From positions 125,632,133 through 125,696,132 of the forward strand of contig OW121853.1 in the NCBI GenBank assembly GCA_933228895.1: DNA of 64,000 nt. Reading direction: 5' to 3'. This stretch comes from Platycnemis pennipes. Taxonomy: Eukaryota; Arthropoda; Insecta; Odonata; Platycnemididae. Position 1 is the stretch's first letter, and each line of letters begins with the position of its first letter. The notes under the pieces were generated by a model. That model had not been told where the DNA came from, did not search any database, and saw only the letters and a program-made list of their open reading frames with translations. Below, piece after piece: positions 1 to 10,772 of the stretch. The translations under genes and the position numbers were made by a program.

Positions 1-1
1 A

Positions 2-853
2 TCACACAAGGCTCTTCCTGTTCTACTGTTCTGTGAAAGGAATGAGATCACCCTCTTATCACTGCCCAGCCACACTACACAAAGGTTGCAACCTCTGGAC
101 AGGTCTTTTTATAAACCATTAAAGACATACTACGATATTGAAACAAATGCGTATATGACAGTTTGTAAGGGGGATAGAAAGATGACTAAATTTAATTTTG
201 GTCGGCTTTTTCGAAATGCATGGAGCAAAGCCGCAACAATCGGCAACGCTGAAAATGGATTCCGATCAACAGGAATATTCCCTCTGAATCCGGGTATCCT
301 GACGGAGTTAGATCTTCATCCTTCTAATCTCGGAAGCTCACACGCCCCAGAAGAAGCATCAACTCCTTTTTCGACAAATTCATCTTCCGATCAAAAATTA
401 ACTGCCAGTCCCTATGAAGAAAGCCAATCCTCGACATCAACATCTGAGGAATCGTCAAATACTTTGGGTAGGTCTTTCCATAATTTACTACCTACACCAG
501 AAAAAAGAATGAAAGTCAATGTGAAAAGGTCAAGAAAGCAAATTGCTCAAATACTTACTTCTCCAGCTGTAATAGAAGAAACAAAGCAACGACTGAAGAA
601 ACAAAATATTAGGAACGCGAAGGGAACTTGCAGAAACTTATATGAATCATCTTCAGATAGGGACGGCAATACTGAGAATGGGGAAAACTCAGCTGATGAT
701 ACGCTTTGTGGCTTCTGCTCCAAGTCTTATAATTGTGCGAATTCGTCAAAGTTTAGAGACTGGATTAAGTGCATGAAGTGTAATTGATGGTACCATGAGC
801 TGTGTGTAGGTGCTAAGGGGCGAGATAAATTTACTTGTGGTAAATGTGCTTAA
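2..853 (+). pseudogene. pogo/jerky-type DDE transposase, C-terminal part, with PHD-like zinc finger (one nonsense codon)
   Basis: The frame is open from the left edge of the window, so the N-terminus and the first catalytic residues lie outside. The visible start reads like the end of a DDE_1 (pogo/Tigger/jerky) catalytic domain: a histidine-threonine segment, then LQPLDRSFYKPLKTYYD, then NAWSKAATIGNAENGFRSTGIFPLNP. A serine/threonine-rich linker (about 310-530) and a basic stretch follow. The C-terminus has CGFCSKSYNC, WIKCMKC, WYHELC and CGKC, a cysteine/histidine spacing like a PHD or related treble-clef finger. A TGA at 785-787 interrupts the finger, and the same frame continues to a TAA at 851-853 and restores the last Cys/His pairs. 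It is therefore most likely a recently disabled copy. Transposases of this group cut and rejoin element ends in the nucleus. The family assignment is from motifs, not from a search. Confidence 0.8.
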
Positions 854-883
854 TTGTTTTGGTAAATTTGTTCTATTTTGTTC

Positions 884-1066
884 TATACGTCAGAGGTTGC
901 ACCACACCCACTTTTCCGAAAGGGTTAAAAACATCAGTTTTTCGCCGCTTATAACTCGAGAACTAATTGACGGATCAAAAAACGGAAAAATACGGGTCTT
1001 TTTATTTTACAAACTCTACCATATTCGGCAATAAAAAAATATGGTAAACGACCCCATTGTGTCTTG
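884..1066 (-). mobile_element. Terminal region of the pogo/jerky-type transposon (family T1), ending in terminal inverted repeat
   Basis: Read on the minus strand this segment begins CAATGGGGTCGTTTACC. It matches, nearly base for base over about 180 bp, the left ends of the elements at 9221, 25259 and 40092. It lies 30 bp after the end of the transposase reading frame. The simplest reading is that it is the 3' end of that transposon and that the other three copies are its non-autonomous relatives. Confidence 0.75.
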
Positions 1067-1073
1067 CAGGGCG

Positions 1074-1163
1074 TCATCTACATCTACATCATGCATAAAA
1101 AGGATTTGTACTTGTATAGGTACTGTTCAAAACTACGCTATTTAAAAATCATGTAGATGTAGT
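1074..1163 (-). repeat. CR1/L2-like LINE 3'-end fragment with inverted ATGTAG ends
   Basis: The segment carries the LINE 3'-UTR phrase 'catgcataaaaaggat..gtacttgtataggtactgttcaaaactacgctattta', which is also found near 36.3 kb. The usual 'ccctgcaagccacc' block is missing. It is bounded on one side by CTACATCTACAT and on the other by ATGTAGATGTAG, so the ends are inverted copies of the LINE tail unit. Confidence 0.6.
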
Positions 1164-1186
1164 ACACCAGCTGTTAAAGTAATTGC

Positions 1187-1840
1187 TAGCACGCCCTTAG
1201 GGAAATGAGTTTCACTTATCCGATCCCGGTGGTCTCCACCGTCACTCACACGAAGAAGACCTGCTGCCCTCTCCTTCGATGGGACGCATCATTGTTGGCG
1301 ACCTTCCACCGCGACGAGTCGCCAAGTCACGGCATCTTCATAGATTTCTGTATCATTTGAAAGGCCTACCTGACCCAGGAATAGACCAATGCCACCTTGG
1401 AATGCAGTCGCTACTTGTCCACGACTGCTTTTTTCGACGAGTAATCGCGCTTATCTCGCAGCTAACCTCTTTATAGAGAGGTCGACACACCATCCGTAAC
1501 CCAGCGGATGCACTCGGTGACCTGGTTGTCATTCTCGAGACAACACAACGATAAATTTTATAGAGGGAAAAATTGAACTATTTACGATTCAGGCAACTAT
1601 CATCTCACATGGTTATCCTTTACTATGTATATCTAACGCATTGTGAAATACATCGGGTGGCGTATCACGAATTTGCAATCGCTGGCGACTAAGGAACTAT
1701 CTTCGCACATCACTGTTTTTTACTTTCCAAAAGCTAACCGATTGCAAGTGCCTGAAGGATAATGACTTAGTGATGATGAACGTCATTTGGAATTCAAAGG
1801 GCTACTATGATGGACGTGTAACAAGTAAATAAATGGAAGG
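1187..1840. other. Unassigned stretch
   Basis: No recognisable gene. The part from about 1190 to 1560 is richer in G+C than its surroundings and holds a 65-codon open frame (1279-1476, +). That frame could be a piece of an old element, but I cannot place it in a family. Confidence 0.3.
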
Positions 1841-1849
1841 AAACATTGA

Positions 1850-2090
1850 CTGGCCACTCAGGCCATTGAAGGCATTGAGGGAAAACTTGAGAGCGTATTC
1901 AAGATAAACTCAGTGGAAGAGGAATGGGTAAATAGTAAAACTGGCCTAACTGAAGCAGCTAATCAAGCTTTCATTAAATGAAAGGTGATTAAAAAGGTTC
2001 CCTTATTCCCGGAAGAGATCACAGAACTAATTGAAGAGTTAAGAAGATAAACGCGAACGCTCAGGAGGGACATAATTGTTAAAAAGAATA
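1850..2090 (+). pseudogene. RTE-like LINE fragment (linker between endonuclease and reverse transcriptase)
   Basis: A conceptual plus-strand reading with two in-frame stops gives SVEEEWVNSKTGLTEAANQA, then FPEEITELIEELRR. This parallels SVEERWENIKCGLQEAAKEV and ITEEVLDLIEERRKY in the RTE copy on the opposite strand at 3.8-4.2 kb. It is a decayed piece of a related but not identical element, lying next to the 3' end of that copy. Confidence 0.55.
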
Positions 2091-2098
2091 AGGAATGA

Positions 2099-4226
2099 AA
2101 TAACTCGCTATTCATCATCATCATCGGTCAACAATCCTACGATTGGTTTACACAGCCCACATCCCACAGCCTTCCACTCGATTCTTCTATTGGCCAACCT
2201 CTTCATGCTGACGTCATTCTTCTCTTTTGCATCCCTCACGACCTGTCCCATTTATCTCATACGAAACCTGCCTTTTCCAGTCTTCCCGATCACTTTTCCC
2301 TCGAGGATTGTCTTCATCAGGCCATCGTGTCTCAAAATATGGCCGATTAAGTTGTCCCGTCTTCTTCTTAGGGCATTCAGAAGACTTCTCTTTTATCCCA
2401 CTCTTCTTAGAACTTCCTCGTTACTTACTCGGTCGATCCATTTAATCTTCAACATTCTTCTGTAGCACCACATTTCGAATGCTTCCGACCTTTTCTTCTC
2501 CGCTGCTGTCATCGTCCACGCCTCACTGCCGTAAAGAAACATGTTCCAGATGTATGTTCTGATGAATTGTTTCCTTACTTCTACGCTTCTATTTCCAGCG
2601 GTAAGTAGATTCTTCTTTTGATAGAATGCCCTCTTTGCCTGGGCTATTCTGCTGACTATTTCTTTCTTGCTTCGCCCATCGTTGGTTACTCGGCTTCCAA
2701 GGTAACAGAACTCTTTCATCTCTTCCAGTTTTTGTTTTCCTAGTTTGACGTTGGTTTTGGACTCTTCTTTCTTGATGCCCACCAATATCTTAGTCTTCTT
2801 ATTATTTATTTTCAACTGATATTTGGCCATTGTCTCTTCCATCGTAACTAGAATCTTATTCAGATATCTCTCTGTCTCGGCTATGACAGCTATGTCATCA
2901 GCGAATCACAGCATGCTTATTTTTCCTCCGTGGATAGTCACTCCAGAAGATTTCTCTTTGATTTCGTTGATGGCTCTCTCGATGTATACATTAAAAATTA
3001 CGGGAGACAGTGCACAGCCTTGTCTCACTTCTTTCCTTATTCTTGCTTCTGCACAGCTGGGACCAGATTTAATCACAGCAACTTGGTTTTTATATAAACT
3101 GTAAATAATTTTTCGGTCATTGTAGGACACTCCAATTCCCTTCGAAGCATTGAATTCTGTTCCACGTTGTTAAAAGCCTTCTCTAAATCCACAAATGCAA
3201 TGAACGTAGGCTTGTTCTTCTCTATTCTCTTCTCTATGAGCAGCCTAAGGGCCAATATTGCTTCTCTTGTACCCTTACTTTTCCTGAATCCAAATTGATT
3301 CTCATCCACATATTCCCCTGCTTTTCGTTCGATTCTTCTGCGGATGATCCTTGTCAGTACCTTCGATGCATGTGTCATCAGGCTTATAGTCCTAAAATTT
3401 TCGCATTTCTCCGCTCTCTTCATTTATGGAATAGGAATAATGATATTTTTCTCGAAGTCCCTAGGTATTTCTCCTGGTGAGTACATGTCGCAGATGGTTT
3501 TGTAAAGATGAGTCAATGTCTTCTCTCCTGCATTTTTTATTAATTCTGCAAGAACATCATCAATGCCAGAAGCCTTATTCGTCCGAAGGTCCCGTACTGC
3601 AGCGTCGAATTCCGATCTTAATACTGATGCTCTCATATCATCCTCTTCGACTCCGCTTTCCTCTTCGATCACTTTTGTGCTGAGATTGTTCCCATTGTAT
3701 AACTCTTCCAGATATTCTTTCCATCTCTTCACTTTGTCTTCAGTTTCAATCAAAAGTTCTCCATTCTTGTCCCTTATGGCGCTCCGTTCCTTGATGTGGT
3801 TCCTCACCATCCTCTAGCCGCTTCTACTTTTCCAAGTACAAGGTTGTTTTGCAAATCTTCGCATAGATTCCTCATCCACATTTCTCTTGCTTTCCTGGAT
3901 TTGCCACATATTTCGTTCCTTTTTCTTTTGTAGCAAAGCTGCCCTTCCTCGGTTTTCGCATTCTTGTACTTTCTTCTTTCTTCAATTAGATCTAAGACTT
4001 CCTCCGTGATCCAAGGCTTCTTGACAGCTTTTCTTCTTCCAAGAACTTCTTTTGCGGCTTCCTGCAGTCCACATTTAATATTTTCCCAACGCTCTTCCAC
4101 TGATTTCTCATTTAGGTCCTCTCCTATGTTGTTTCCCACTGCTTTTCGAAATGCCAGCTGATGTTGAACCTCCTTCAGTTTTTCTACTTGCCATATATTC
4201 TTCTTTGCTTTCTTCAATTTCATCAA
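2099..4226 (-). pseudogene. RTE-clade non-LTR retrotransposon: linker, reverse transcriptase and C-terminal domain, decayed
   Basis: Read from high to low coordinates. The endonuclease-RT linker is at 4226-3804. The RT fingers and palm follow (DDMRASVLRSEFDAAVRDLR, ENFRTISLMTHASKVLTRII, NQFGFRKSKGTREAI, AFVDLEKAFNNVE, RQGCALSPVIFNVYIE), then the catalytic box FADDIAVIAETE at about 2905-2870. The C-terminal region has CYLGSRVTNDGRSKKEI, LYGSEAWTMT and [20 protein letters not shown], which is typical of RTE-type elements in arthropods. Stops occur at 3424-3426, 2906-2908 and 2393-2395, with frameshifts near 3805 and 3100, so it is inactive. The 3' end is an ATGATG-type microsatellite (about 2099-2128). 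The 5' end is cut off where a CR1/L2-like LINE tail begins; the endonuclease domain is missing. Confidence 0.88.
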
Positions 4227-4227
4227 A

Positions 4228-4345
4228 ATCTACATAATACCGTGCAAGCCACCTCAAAGGTGTGTGGCAGGGGGTGAATTCTCACCAAAAGTGCATTATA
4301 TATCATGCATAAAAATAGGATTAGATGAATGGACAACATACCTCG
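4228..4345 (-). repeat. CR1/L2-like LINE 3'-UTR fragment
   Basis: It shows the diagnostic phrase 'ctacataatacc..gcaagccacc..aaaggtgtgtggcagggggtgaattctcacc', shared with copies near 15.3, 36.2 and 44.1 kb. Only the last 100 bp or so is present, a typical 5'-truncated insertion. It abuts the truncated 5' end of the RTE copy. Confidence 0.75.
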
Positions 4346-4945
4346 GGTTGTACCGAGGGTATTTGTAGACAATTGGATTAAAAGGAAGTAAAACGTAATG
4401 CTTTCTAAAAGAGGTACCTACGTAATAACCATGCCAGTCGATGCACGACTAAAATAATATTTTTACTCTAGATAACAGCATTGCTTTCTAATATTTTCTA
4501 TCCGTTGCTGTACAGTTACTGGATATGGCATTTACAATCCGTTGTTAGGTCACGTGAATCAAACATAAGGTTATTGGAAAACGATGCATGCAGCTACTAG
4601 AATGGTTATTTGCAGCATCCAGAGATATAAAACCTACTTAGCCCAGATTAGTTAATGCAGTAAAGTGAATGTATAATGTGAAGTCAGTAGAAAAATCCTC
4701 CGGCCATTGCGTCTGGCGAGATTCTATCGAGTGTTCACGCCGCATCTTAAGAATCCGCAAATTCCGCCTACTCTTGATTTTTCCACTCGCCTGATAATAG
4801 ATATAGATAGATATAATGAATCACGCCTTCACCGTGAACTTGCTTTGCTGAACTAAAACACTGCATCTATCTTAGTTTTCAGTCTTGAATATGTGATGAA
4901 GAAAGTATGTATAAACTTTCATGTACTTAAACTTGTATTCTATCA

Positions 4946-5212
4946 GAAGGTTGGTTTCTGATAGATAAAGGTAGGGCCCACACCGTACTAAGCCATAGGC
5001 ACGTGAATTCACACCAGTCCTACCACTCAGGGTAGGAGGGCCAGTCTCTTTCCCTGGGCCACCTCTGATTTCCTACGAAGTTCTGACACACAGAAAATCG
5101 AATCGCGAGGATTTTAGGGTGTCCAGAAAGGCTTTTGCCTGGGATTTGAACCCGGGACCCAAAGGTCCGTGGCTCAGCGCTCTAGCCACTAGGCCACCAC
5201 AACGCCCCCAAC
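4946..5212 (-). mobile_element. tRNA-derived SINE, family S1
   Basis: On the minus strand the element starts with a tRNA-like head: an A-box-like GTGGCCTAGTGGCTAGAGCG and a B-box-like GGGTTCAAATCCCAGGC. A body follows containing the reverse complements of 'gttctgacacacagaaaatcgaatcgc' and 'actcagggtaggagggccag'. The same head and body recur at 56.44-56.70 kb inside WDR26 intron 7. It has no coding capacity and would be transcribed by RNA polymerase III. Confidence 0.8.
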
Positions 5213-5464
5213 TTTCACGCAGCGTATTTATGTGAAATAAAATTAATAGGCACACAAAAAATCATGCTGTAAAGTGAATTTTTAAATGATGGAGCGGAGC
5301 ATAAACTTTCTCGCCCAAAACAGCTGATGAGTAGACCTTGATCTCGATTTTATATGCATGCATGCTGGTGCTCGCCAATGATATAGCAGTCAAGAATGAC
5401 AAAGTAAGAGGCTTAAAGTAGACTCCAGTAAATAATAAAAACATAATGACAAGATATCATATGA

Positions 5465-6000
5465 AGATCAATTGAAAGAAAACTACGGAAAAGATATACA
5501 AATAAGGAGAGAGGAGGACAAGAACAACATTACACTAGGGAAACAAAAGCTTGAGGAAGTGAAAAAGTATTATTATCTAAGAAGCCGAGTAACCAGCAAC
5601 GGATGAAACGAGAAGGAAATAGTAGAATAGCCCAGGCGAAGAGGGTATCCTACCAAAAGAAGAATCTACTTAGAGCTGGAAATACAAGCGTAGCAGTAAG
5701 GAAACAATTCATCAGAACATATATCAAAGTTATTGCTTCTTTATGGCAGTGAGGCATGGACGATGACAGCAGCAAATAAGTCAACATTTGAAGCATTTTA
5801 AATGTGGTGTTACCGAAGAATAATGAACAAATGTATCGACTCGGTGACAATCGAAAAAGTGCTAAGAAGAGTAGGATAAAAGGGAAGTCTGCTGAAAACC
5901 TTAAAAAGGGAGCGGGACAACTCCATTGTGAGTTATGGAGCAAGTGGTAAAGGATGTATAAGAGAGGAAGTAAGGAAATCTTGAGATTGCACCAAAGAAA
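5465..6000 (+). pseudogene. RTE LINE fragment, C-terminal region
   Basis: The plus strand carries, in broken frames, the C-terminal RTE sequence seen at 2.4-2.8 kb: a KQKLEEVKKYYYLRSRVTSN-like stretch, then AQAKRVSYQKKNLL, GSEAWTMTAA and MWCYRRIMNK. There are several stops and frameshifts. It is opposite in orientation to the 2.1-4.2 kb copy. Confidence 0.75.
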
Positions 6001-7593
6001 TCTCAAGATTTTTCACTGAAGTGACATATTTGCAGTAGTTTGGGAAATCGTGATTTTTGGAGAGGCAAAAACAGTGGTGCAACAGTGTAAAATTGTTGCG
6101 ATTATTTAGTTAGGCAGTGGATACTGAGGATTTCAGCGGAGCTGAATGTTCGTGACCGGAAGACGACGCTCATTTATTCCTAGTAAATACAATTTATAGA
6201 TGGCAGCAGAGCGCGCCAAGTTTTAAAAAAATCATAGACCTCTCGATTACACACAAAAAAAATAGCAACAAAAATGCTCCTCCTTTCGATCCCTCCCTAA
6301 GAAAATCGTTTAAATGTTAAACTGTCATGTATCTATAGGTATGTTTACACCTTCCCTGCCTCTTACGTATTATCACAGTACAGAATTCATACGGGTGGAC
6401 TGCAGTTCCGAATTTCCGCACAGTCAACACAAGCTAATGTCACAAAATTCTGAAAGATGTCTAATTCTAGAGGCTTTAATGTATCAAACACACTTTCTTA
6501 ATCTCAATTGGCTGGGTTAGGCAAGTGAATTTGTTCTTAAAATAATTCTGGGCTTTAGGTGATAGTATTACCTAGCTTTCCACGGATTTATTTCCCCATT
6601 TAATCATTATTTAGTATGGTAAAAGGCTGCGATCCCTACGACCCAATGTGTCACGCATGAAGCACCCGATATGCGCATACATTCGCTAGCTGACCTCAGA
6701 ATATCTCACCTGTATTTTTGAACCTATCATTAATGTCCGGAGTGAAAACAATTGTATTTAATGGCATTAGAATTCGGTTTAAGACGCTCCAACAACTGAG
6801 GTTAAACGCATTGTCTAGCCTAATCTCAAGACTTGTATGCTTGGACGGATGGAAACTCGCCGGATTTAGAAAGCAAATTTGGTGCCTTCTAAGCCCTCAC
6901 CTACGGGATCGCAGCATCAATGATACAAATGCACCAGTCGCTTCGCGAAAGGTGTCGCGAGGGTGTTTTGCTCGACGGTGGAAATGGGTGGTGAGCACGG
7001 ACGGTTTGGAGGAGCCGGAGGGGATGGGCTAAGGAGGGGGAGGGAAGGGAAGTGAACAGTCCGCTAAGGAGTGGGCTGGTTTGAATGGCCGAGAGCAATA
7101 AAAAAGCTGCGTTTAAAAATGATGGGAAAATTCCAACAGACATACGCGACACATTTAACGACGCGGATATTTTCCATTGGATGGAGATTCCTCCAAGTGA
7201 ACCACAAAAATACACGCACTGCTATCCTACCTGCCATTCTTTAAAAAATAGAATCGGTAGCGTTGGTTCGCGCCAAAGAACAATTAATTTTAATAATTAG
7301 TTTCCCGACAATTCCGGGCGGGGCGAGAAGGAAAGGTGATAAGCAATCATTCAATCAATAGCAACCAACAGCCATCAACGATTTTGAACCTTCTCCTGTA
7401 TGTTTAATTCGTTCCCCGCCTCCGACTCCCTCATCGGTATTTTCCAAACCATCAGACACTGATGACTGTCTCTCCATTTTCCTTTCCCCCTTCATCCGTC
7501 ACCCCGTCTTGCCACCCCCTCCTTCCCTCCCTCCTTGCCTCCCTATATAAGCTTGTGCACACATGATATCTGTTACCTGAAGATTATATTTAC
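6001..7593. other. Unassigned stretch, no supported gene
   Basis: Only short open frames with no recognisable product. The part from 7480 to 7550 is strongly pyrimidine-rich and ends in CTATATAAGC (about 7543-7552), which resembles a TATA box, but no gene follows it. Confidence 0.3.
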
Positions 7594-7790
7594 ATTGGTA
7601 AACCGCCCCCTACTTGAGTGTCTTGTGGAGAACATTCGAGTGCAGTACTCCGCCTGTCGGATGGAACGTTAAGCCGTGGTTCCCTTGGGGTCTTTTCGTT
7701 AAGAGCCGATCTATTGCCGACGGCAGGTTTCTCTCCACCCTTCCTTCTCTCCCTTCAATTTCCATCCTTGTACCTCTCCTCCCAGTCTGA
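7594..7790 (+). mobile_element. SINE fragment, family S3 (core domain only)
   Basis: It carries the S3 core: 'cctacttgagtgtcttgtggaga..', CTGTCGGATGGAACGTTAAG, then 'ccgtggttccc' and 'tttcgttaagag', and finally 'ggtttctctccacccttcct'. It matches the core of the copies near 41.4 and 42.3 kb. The tRNA-like head is missing. Confidence 0.6.
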
Positions 7791-9220
7791 AGCGCCTATT
7801 AATGCGGAAACAGACTTGAAAATACAGGTGAGAAGATCTGTTACCTGAAGAAGCTGTAAAAAGCGAAATTTGGTCGTAATAAACTTTATCACAGTGGAAG
7901 TTACTCATTTTTTCAAGTGCAGTTAAGGTCCGTTTCCACTCAATCACAACTGAAATCTCAGATTTTGCCATCAGCCGCATTATTATTTAACACTTATCCT
8001 GATATAAACATTAACAAGACCAGGCAGTTGAAAAATAATAGATAAATGAAGAAAAAAATGATTTCTCAAATCTTCCTACTGTAAGTAGTGATATTTACAT
8101 CATTGCTTTCATAGAAATGAAAATACAGTACAGTAGTACAGCTGCATAAAAACGCTCGTGTTTTAGGGCGTGCATCGAGTGTTTGTGAAAACCATCAACG
8201 ACTGAGGGATAGATTACAGGTGTAGCTTCATAGTGTTTTCAAGACACTACTGGCAATTGTTAGGATTAGACGGAAGATACTGGCACTAGATTTGATATCA
8301 GTAACGCATATTGAGATTTAAGTAGGCATTAGAGCATCTTCAGTTCAAGAAAAAAACATTGCTGGGGTATCCAAGAGTTTCTTTGCACCATATTGCATTC
8401 CAATTTCGTTCTTCAAAGCGTCTACTCCACTCCGTCACATTAAAAACACCATGTAATGATGTAATTAAGAGAGCAGAACACCATGTTCCTGCTCTCTTTA
8501 AATTTCCTCACTGATTTTTTCTTCTCATTTTACACCCATTACTTGCATATTGCTTTTCCAAGTCTGCTCAGTGTATGTACATTTTTCATTATTTTCCAAT
8601 CATATTTCTCATTCTTCATTGAAAAAATTTCGCAGGGCTATCATCCTTCATCCCTAACATTTATTCCTTCCCCCTTTGAAACGGTTCTCGTTCCCTAGTA
8701 ATTCCACCCCTTACCCAAAATGCTACTCATCCACAGACTAGTTCTACTCTATGCACGCTCCAACACAATTTGGTCTCTATTTTTATTCAAAGCCTAAGTT
8801 ACTCCGTGCTTCAGCCATTTGCAGGCCTCAAATTCGCTATATGTAAGCTAAAAGAATATCCATCCTTTACCCATCGTACTTTCTAATACTATATGCATTA
8901 AGCATATCAAATTTCAGATCCAAAATTTAGTTAGCTTGGTTTATCAATTTTTCATAAAATCCTCCAAATAGTTGTTCAACATCTCAGGCAGTCTCGCTCG
9001 ATGAAATATTTCCATTTGCTTCGCAGTTGTTTCGTTAGCTCCTGGCCATACCCTCGTCGTACAGAGGAACATACCTTAATTTTCTTACTACTATTTTGTC
9101 TCTATAATTGGGCACTAGTTCTTGCAATCACGACCAATTTTTATTTGTACACTTGGTTTCTTGTTGAAGTTTATACAATATCCTCGACTTAATTCTCAGC
9201 CTCGCACTTACAACCTTCTA
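7791..9220. other. Unassigned AT-rich stretch
   Basis: I see no gene. The plus strand is pyrimidine-rich from about 8480 to 8760. A short inverted repeat around 8470-8500 pairs 'agagagcagaac' with 'gttcctgctctct'. Confidence 0.25.
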
Positions 9221-9745
9221 CAATGGGGTCGTTTACCATATATTTTTTATTGCCGAATCTGATAGAGTTTGTAAAAGAAAAATACCCGTATTTTTCCGTT
9301 TTTTGATCCGTCAATTATTTCTCGAGTTATAAGCGGCGAAAAACTGATGTTTTTAACCCTTTCGGAAAAGTGGGTGTGGTGTAACCTCTGACGTATATCG
9401 ACTTCGTCCAATCACAACTGAGCCCGCGAAGCTACTTTTCCTTATCGCAACAGCTGATTCTGCCAACAGGAGCGGTTGCGACAGGATCTGTACGAGCAGA
9501 TCTTCCGAGAACCCCCCTCCACTCCCTTCCCTTCCCCTAAAAGCAGTCAAGGACGGGAGGAAAATGACGTCAATTATCAAAGCAGCTTTTTCGGTGAGTG
9601 TCACCTTTTGCTTATTTTAATTTTTGATTTATGAGTGAATGGTTGTGGTTAGAAAATTAATTTTTTCACTAAAATTCTTTTTTCGTTTCCATCTAACGAT
9701 TTCGTGTACAAAATTGCGATTTCGGTTCCGAATAAACGACCCTAT
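9221..9745 (+). mobile_element. Non-autonomous DNA transposon, family T1, copy 2
   Basis: The left end is CAATGGGGTCGTTTACC and the right end is AATAAACGACCCTATT, so the ends are imperfect inverted repeats. The first 180 bp or so equal the transposon end at 884-1066. The interior ('ccaatcacaactgagcccgcgaag', 'ctccactcccttcc', 'gtgtcaccttttgcttattttaattt', 'gtttccatctaacgatttc') is shared with the copies at 25.3 and 40.1 kb and encodes nothing. No clear target duplication. Confidence 0.82.
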
Positions 9746-10499
9746 TCTCTCCCTTGTATGCTATAAATCATCTTTCGTGTGACCCATGGCGTTCCCATTC
9801 TTCTCCTAATAACCATCCTTTTTATCCACTTTATACTCTCCATATCCATTGCTTCAGATTATCAAACGATTATCAGGGATCTCAGTTTTCTTCTCTTATC
9901 ACAAAACATAATTATGTAACTAACACTGATACCCTCCCTTCATAATCCAAGGACAATCTGTGCATTCCACTTGCCTCCCTATCTCCTCCATTTGTCATGA
10001 ATTTTAGTGACAAATCGTCCGAACCTTCCCTCACTCTCCAATATGAGATCTGTATTCGGTTCGTATTCATTCAGAAGAGCTGTGAACATACTTCGTACAA
10101 CAACAGAGAAATCGTCGCCACTAGAAGGGAACCAACGCAGGATATGCACGATAATCTTCCGACCTACTTTATGACCTATTGTTGTCTTTGGACGACCATC
10201 AAATCGGTACCTGACTCGGAAAAGCTTAAAACTTTGGATGCTCCTAAATCTACGCCTGATCGTGTACCTATTGCCACTTTGTTATCCCCCAGTTCCTCCG
10301 GTATTTTAAATGTGAATTTAAGCCTGTGGAGGTTGTCCATCTGGGCCCTGGTGAATGCGTATCAAACCCTTTGCCTCAAGACCGATTCGAGATCAGAACG
10401 TTAGACATCGCGTAAATCGGTTATAATTATAGAGTTAATATTCAGAGTAGGTAGATAGTATTTTTAAAAATTTTTTTTTCCTGCATGTTCAAATCCAGG
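9746..10499. other. Unassigned stretch
   Basis: Pyrimidine-rich up to about 10000. A 135-codon open frame at 9997-10404 (+) has no features I recognise and is probably chance. Confidence 0.25.
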
Positions 10500-10772
10500 T
10501 GTGACTCGCATGCATTGCTTTTTTTGCATGCATGAGTATCTATGAAATTGGTGTCGGGTTTCAAGTTATGCACGGTATTCGTGGGTGTGTCCTGCATGAT
10601 TGGGATTTGGTGGTTTTTCTTCTTTTTTTCCCTAATTACTTTTAAAGGTGTAGTGTTTGCTTTGCGTTGTTTATTTTTGTTCGTTGTGTCATTGTTCTTG
10701 GTGTGGATGCACCCCCTGCCACACACCCTCGAGGTGGCTCGCAGGGTATGTCGTAGATATAGATAGATATAA
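10500..10772 (+). repeat. CR1/L2-like LINE 3' end, variant subfamily
   Basis: It ends 'caccccctgccacacaccctcgaggtggctcgcagggtatgtcgtag' followed by a TAGATA-type tail. The 'ccctcgaggtgg' variant groups it with the tails at 18.25 and 26.0 kb. The left boundary is approximate. Confidence 0.65.

Noticed and set aside
7543..7552. TATA-box-like CTATATAAGC
   Set aside because: It is followed by an S3 SINE fragment and not by any gene, so there is no reason to call a promoter.
9997..10404. 135-codon open frame on the plus strand
   Set aside because: No family motif and no neighbouring structure; it lies in a repeat-rich region.
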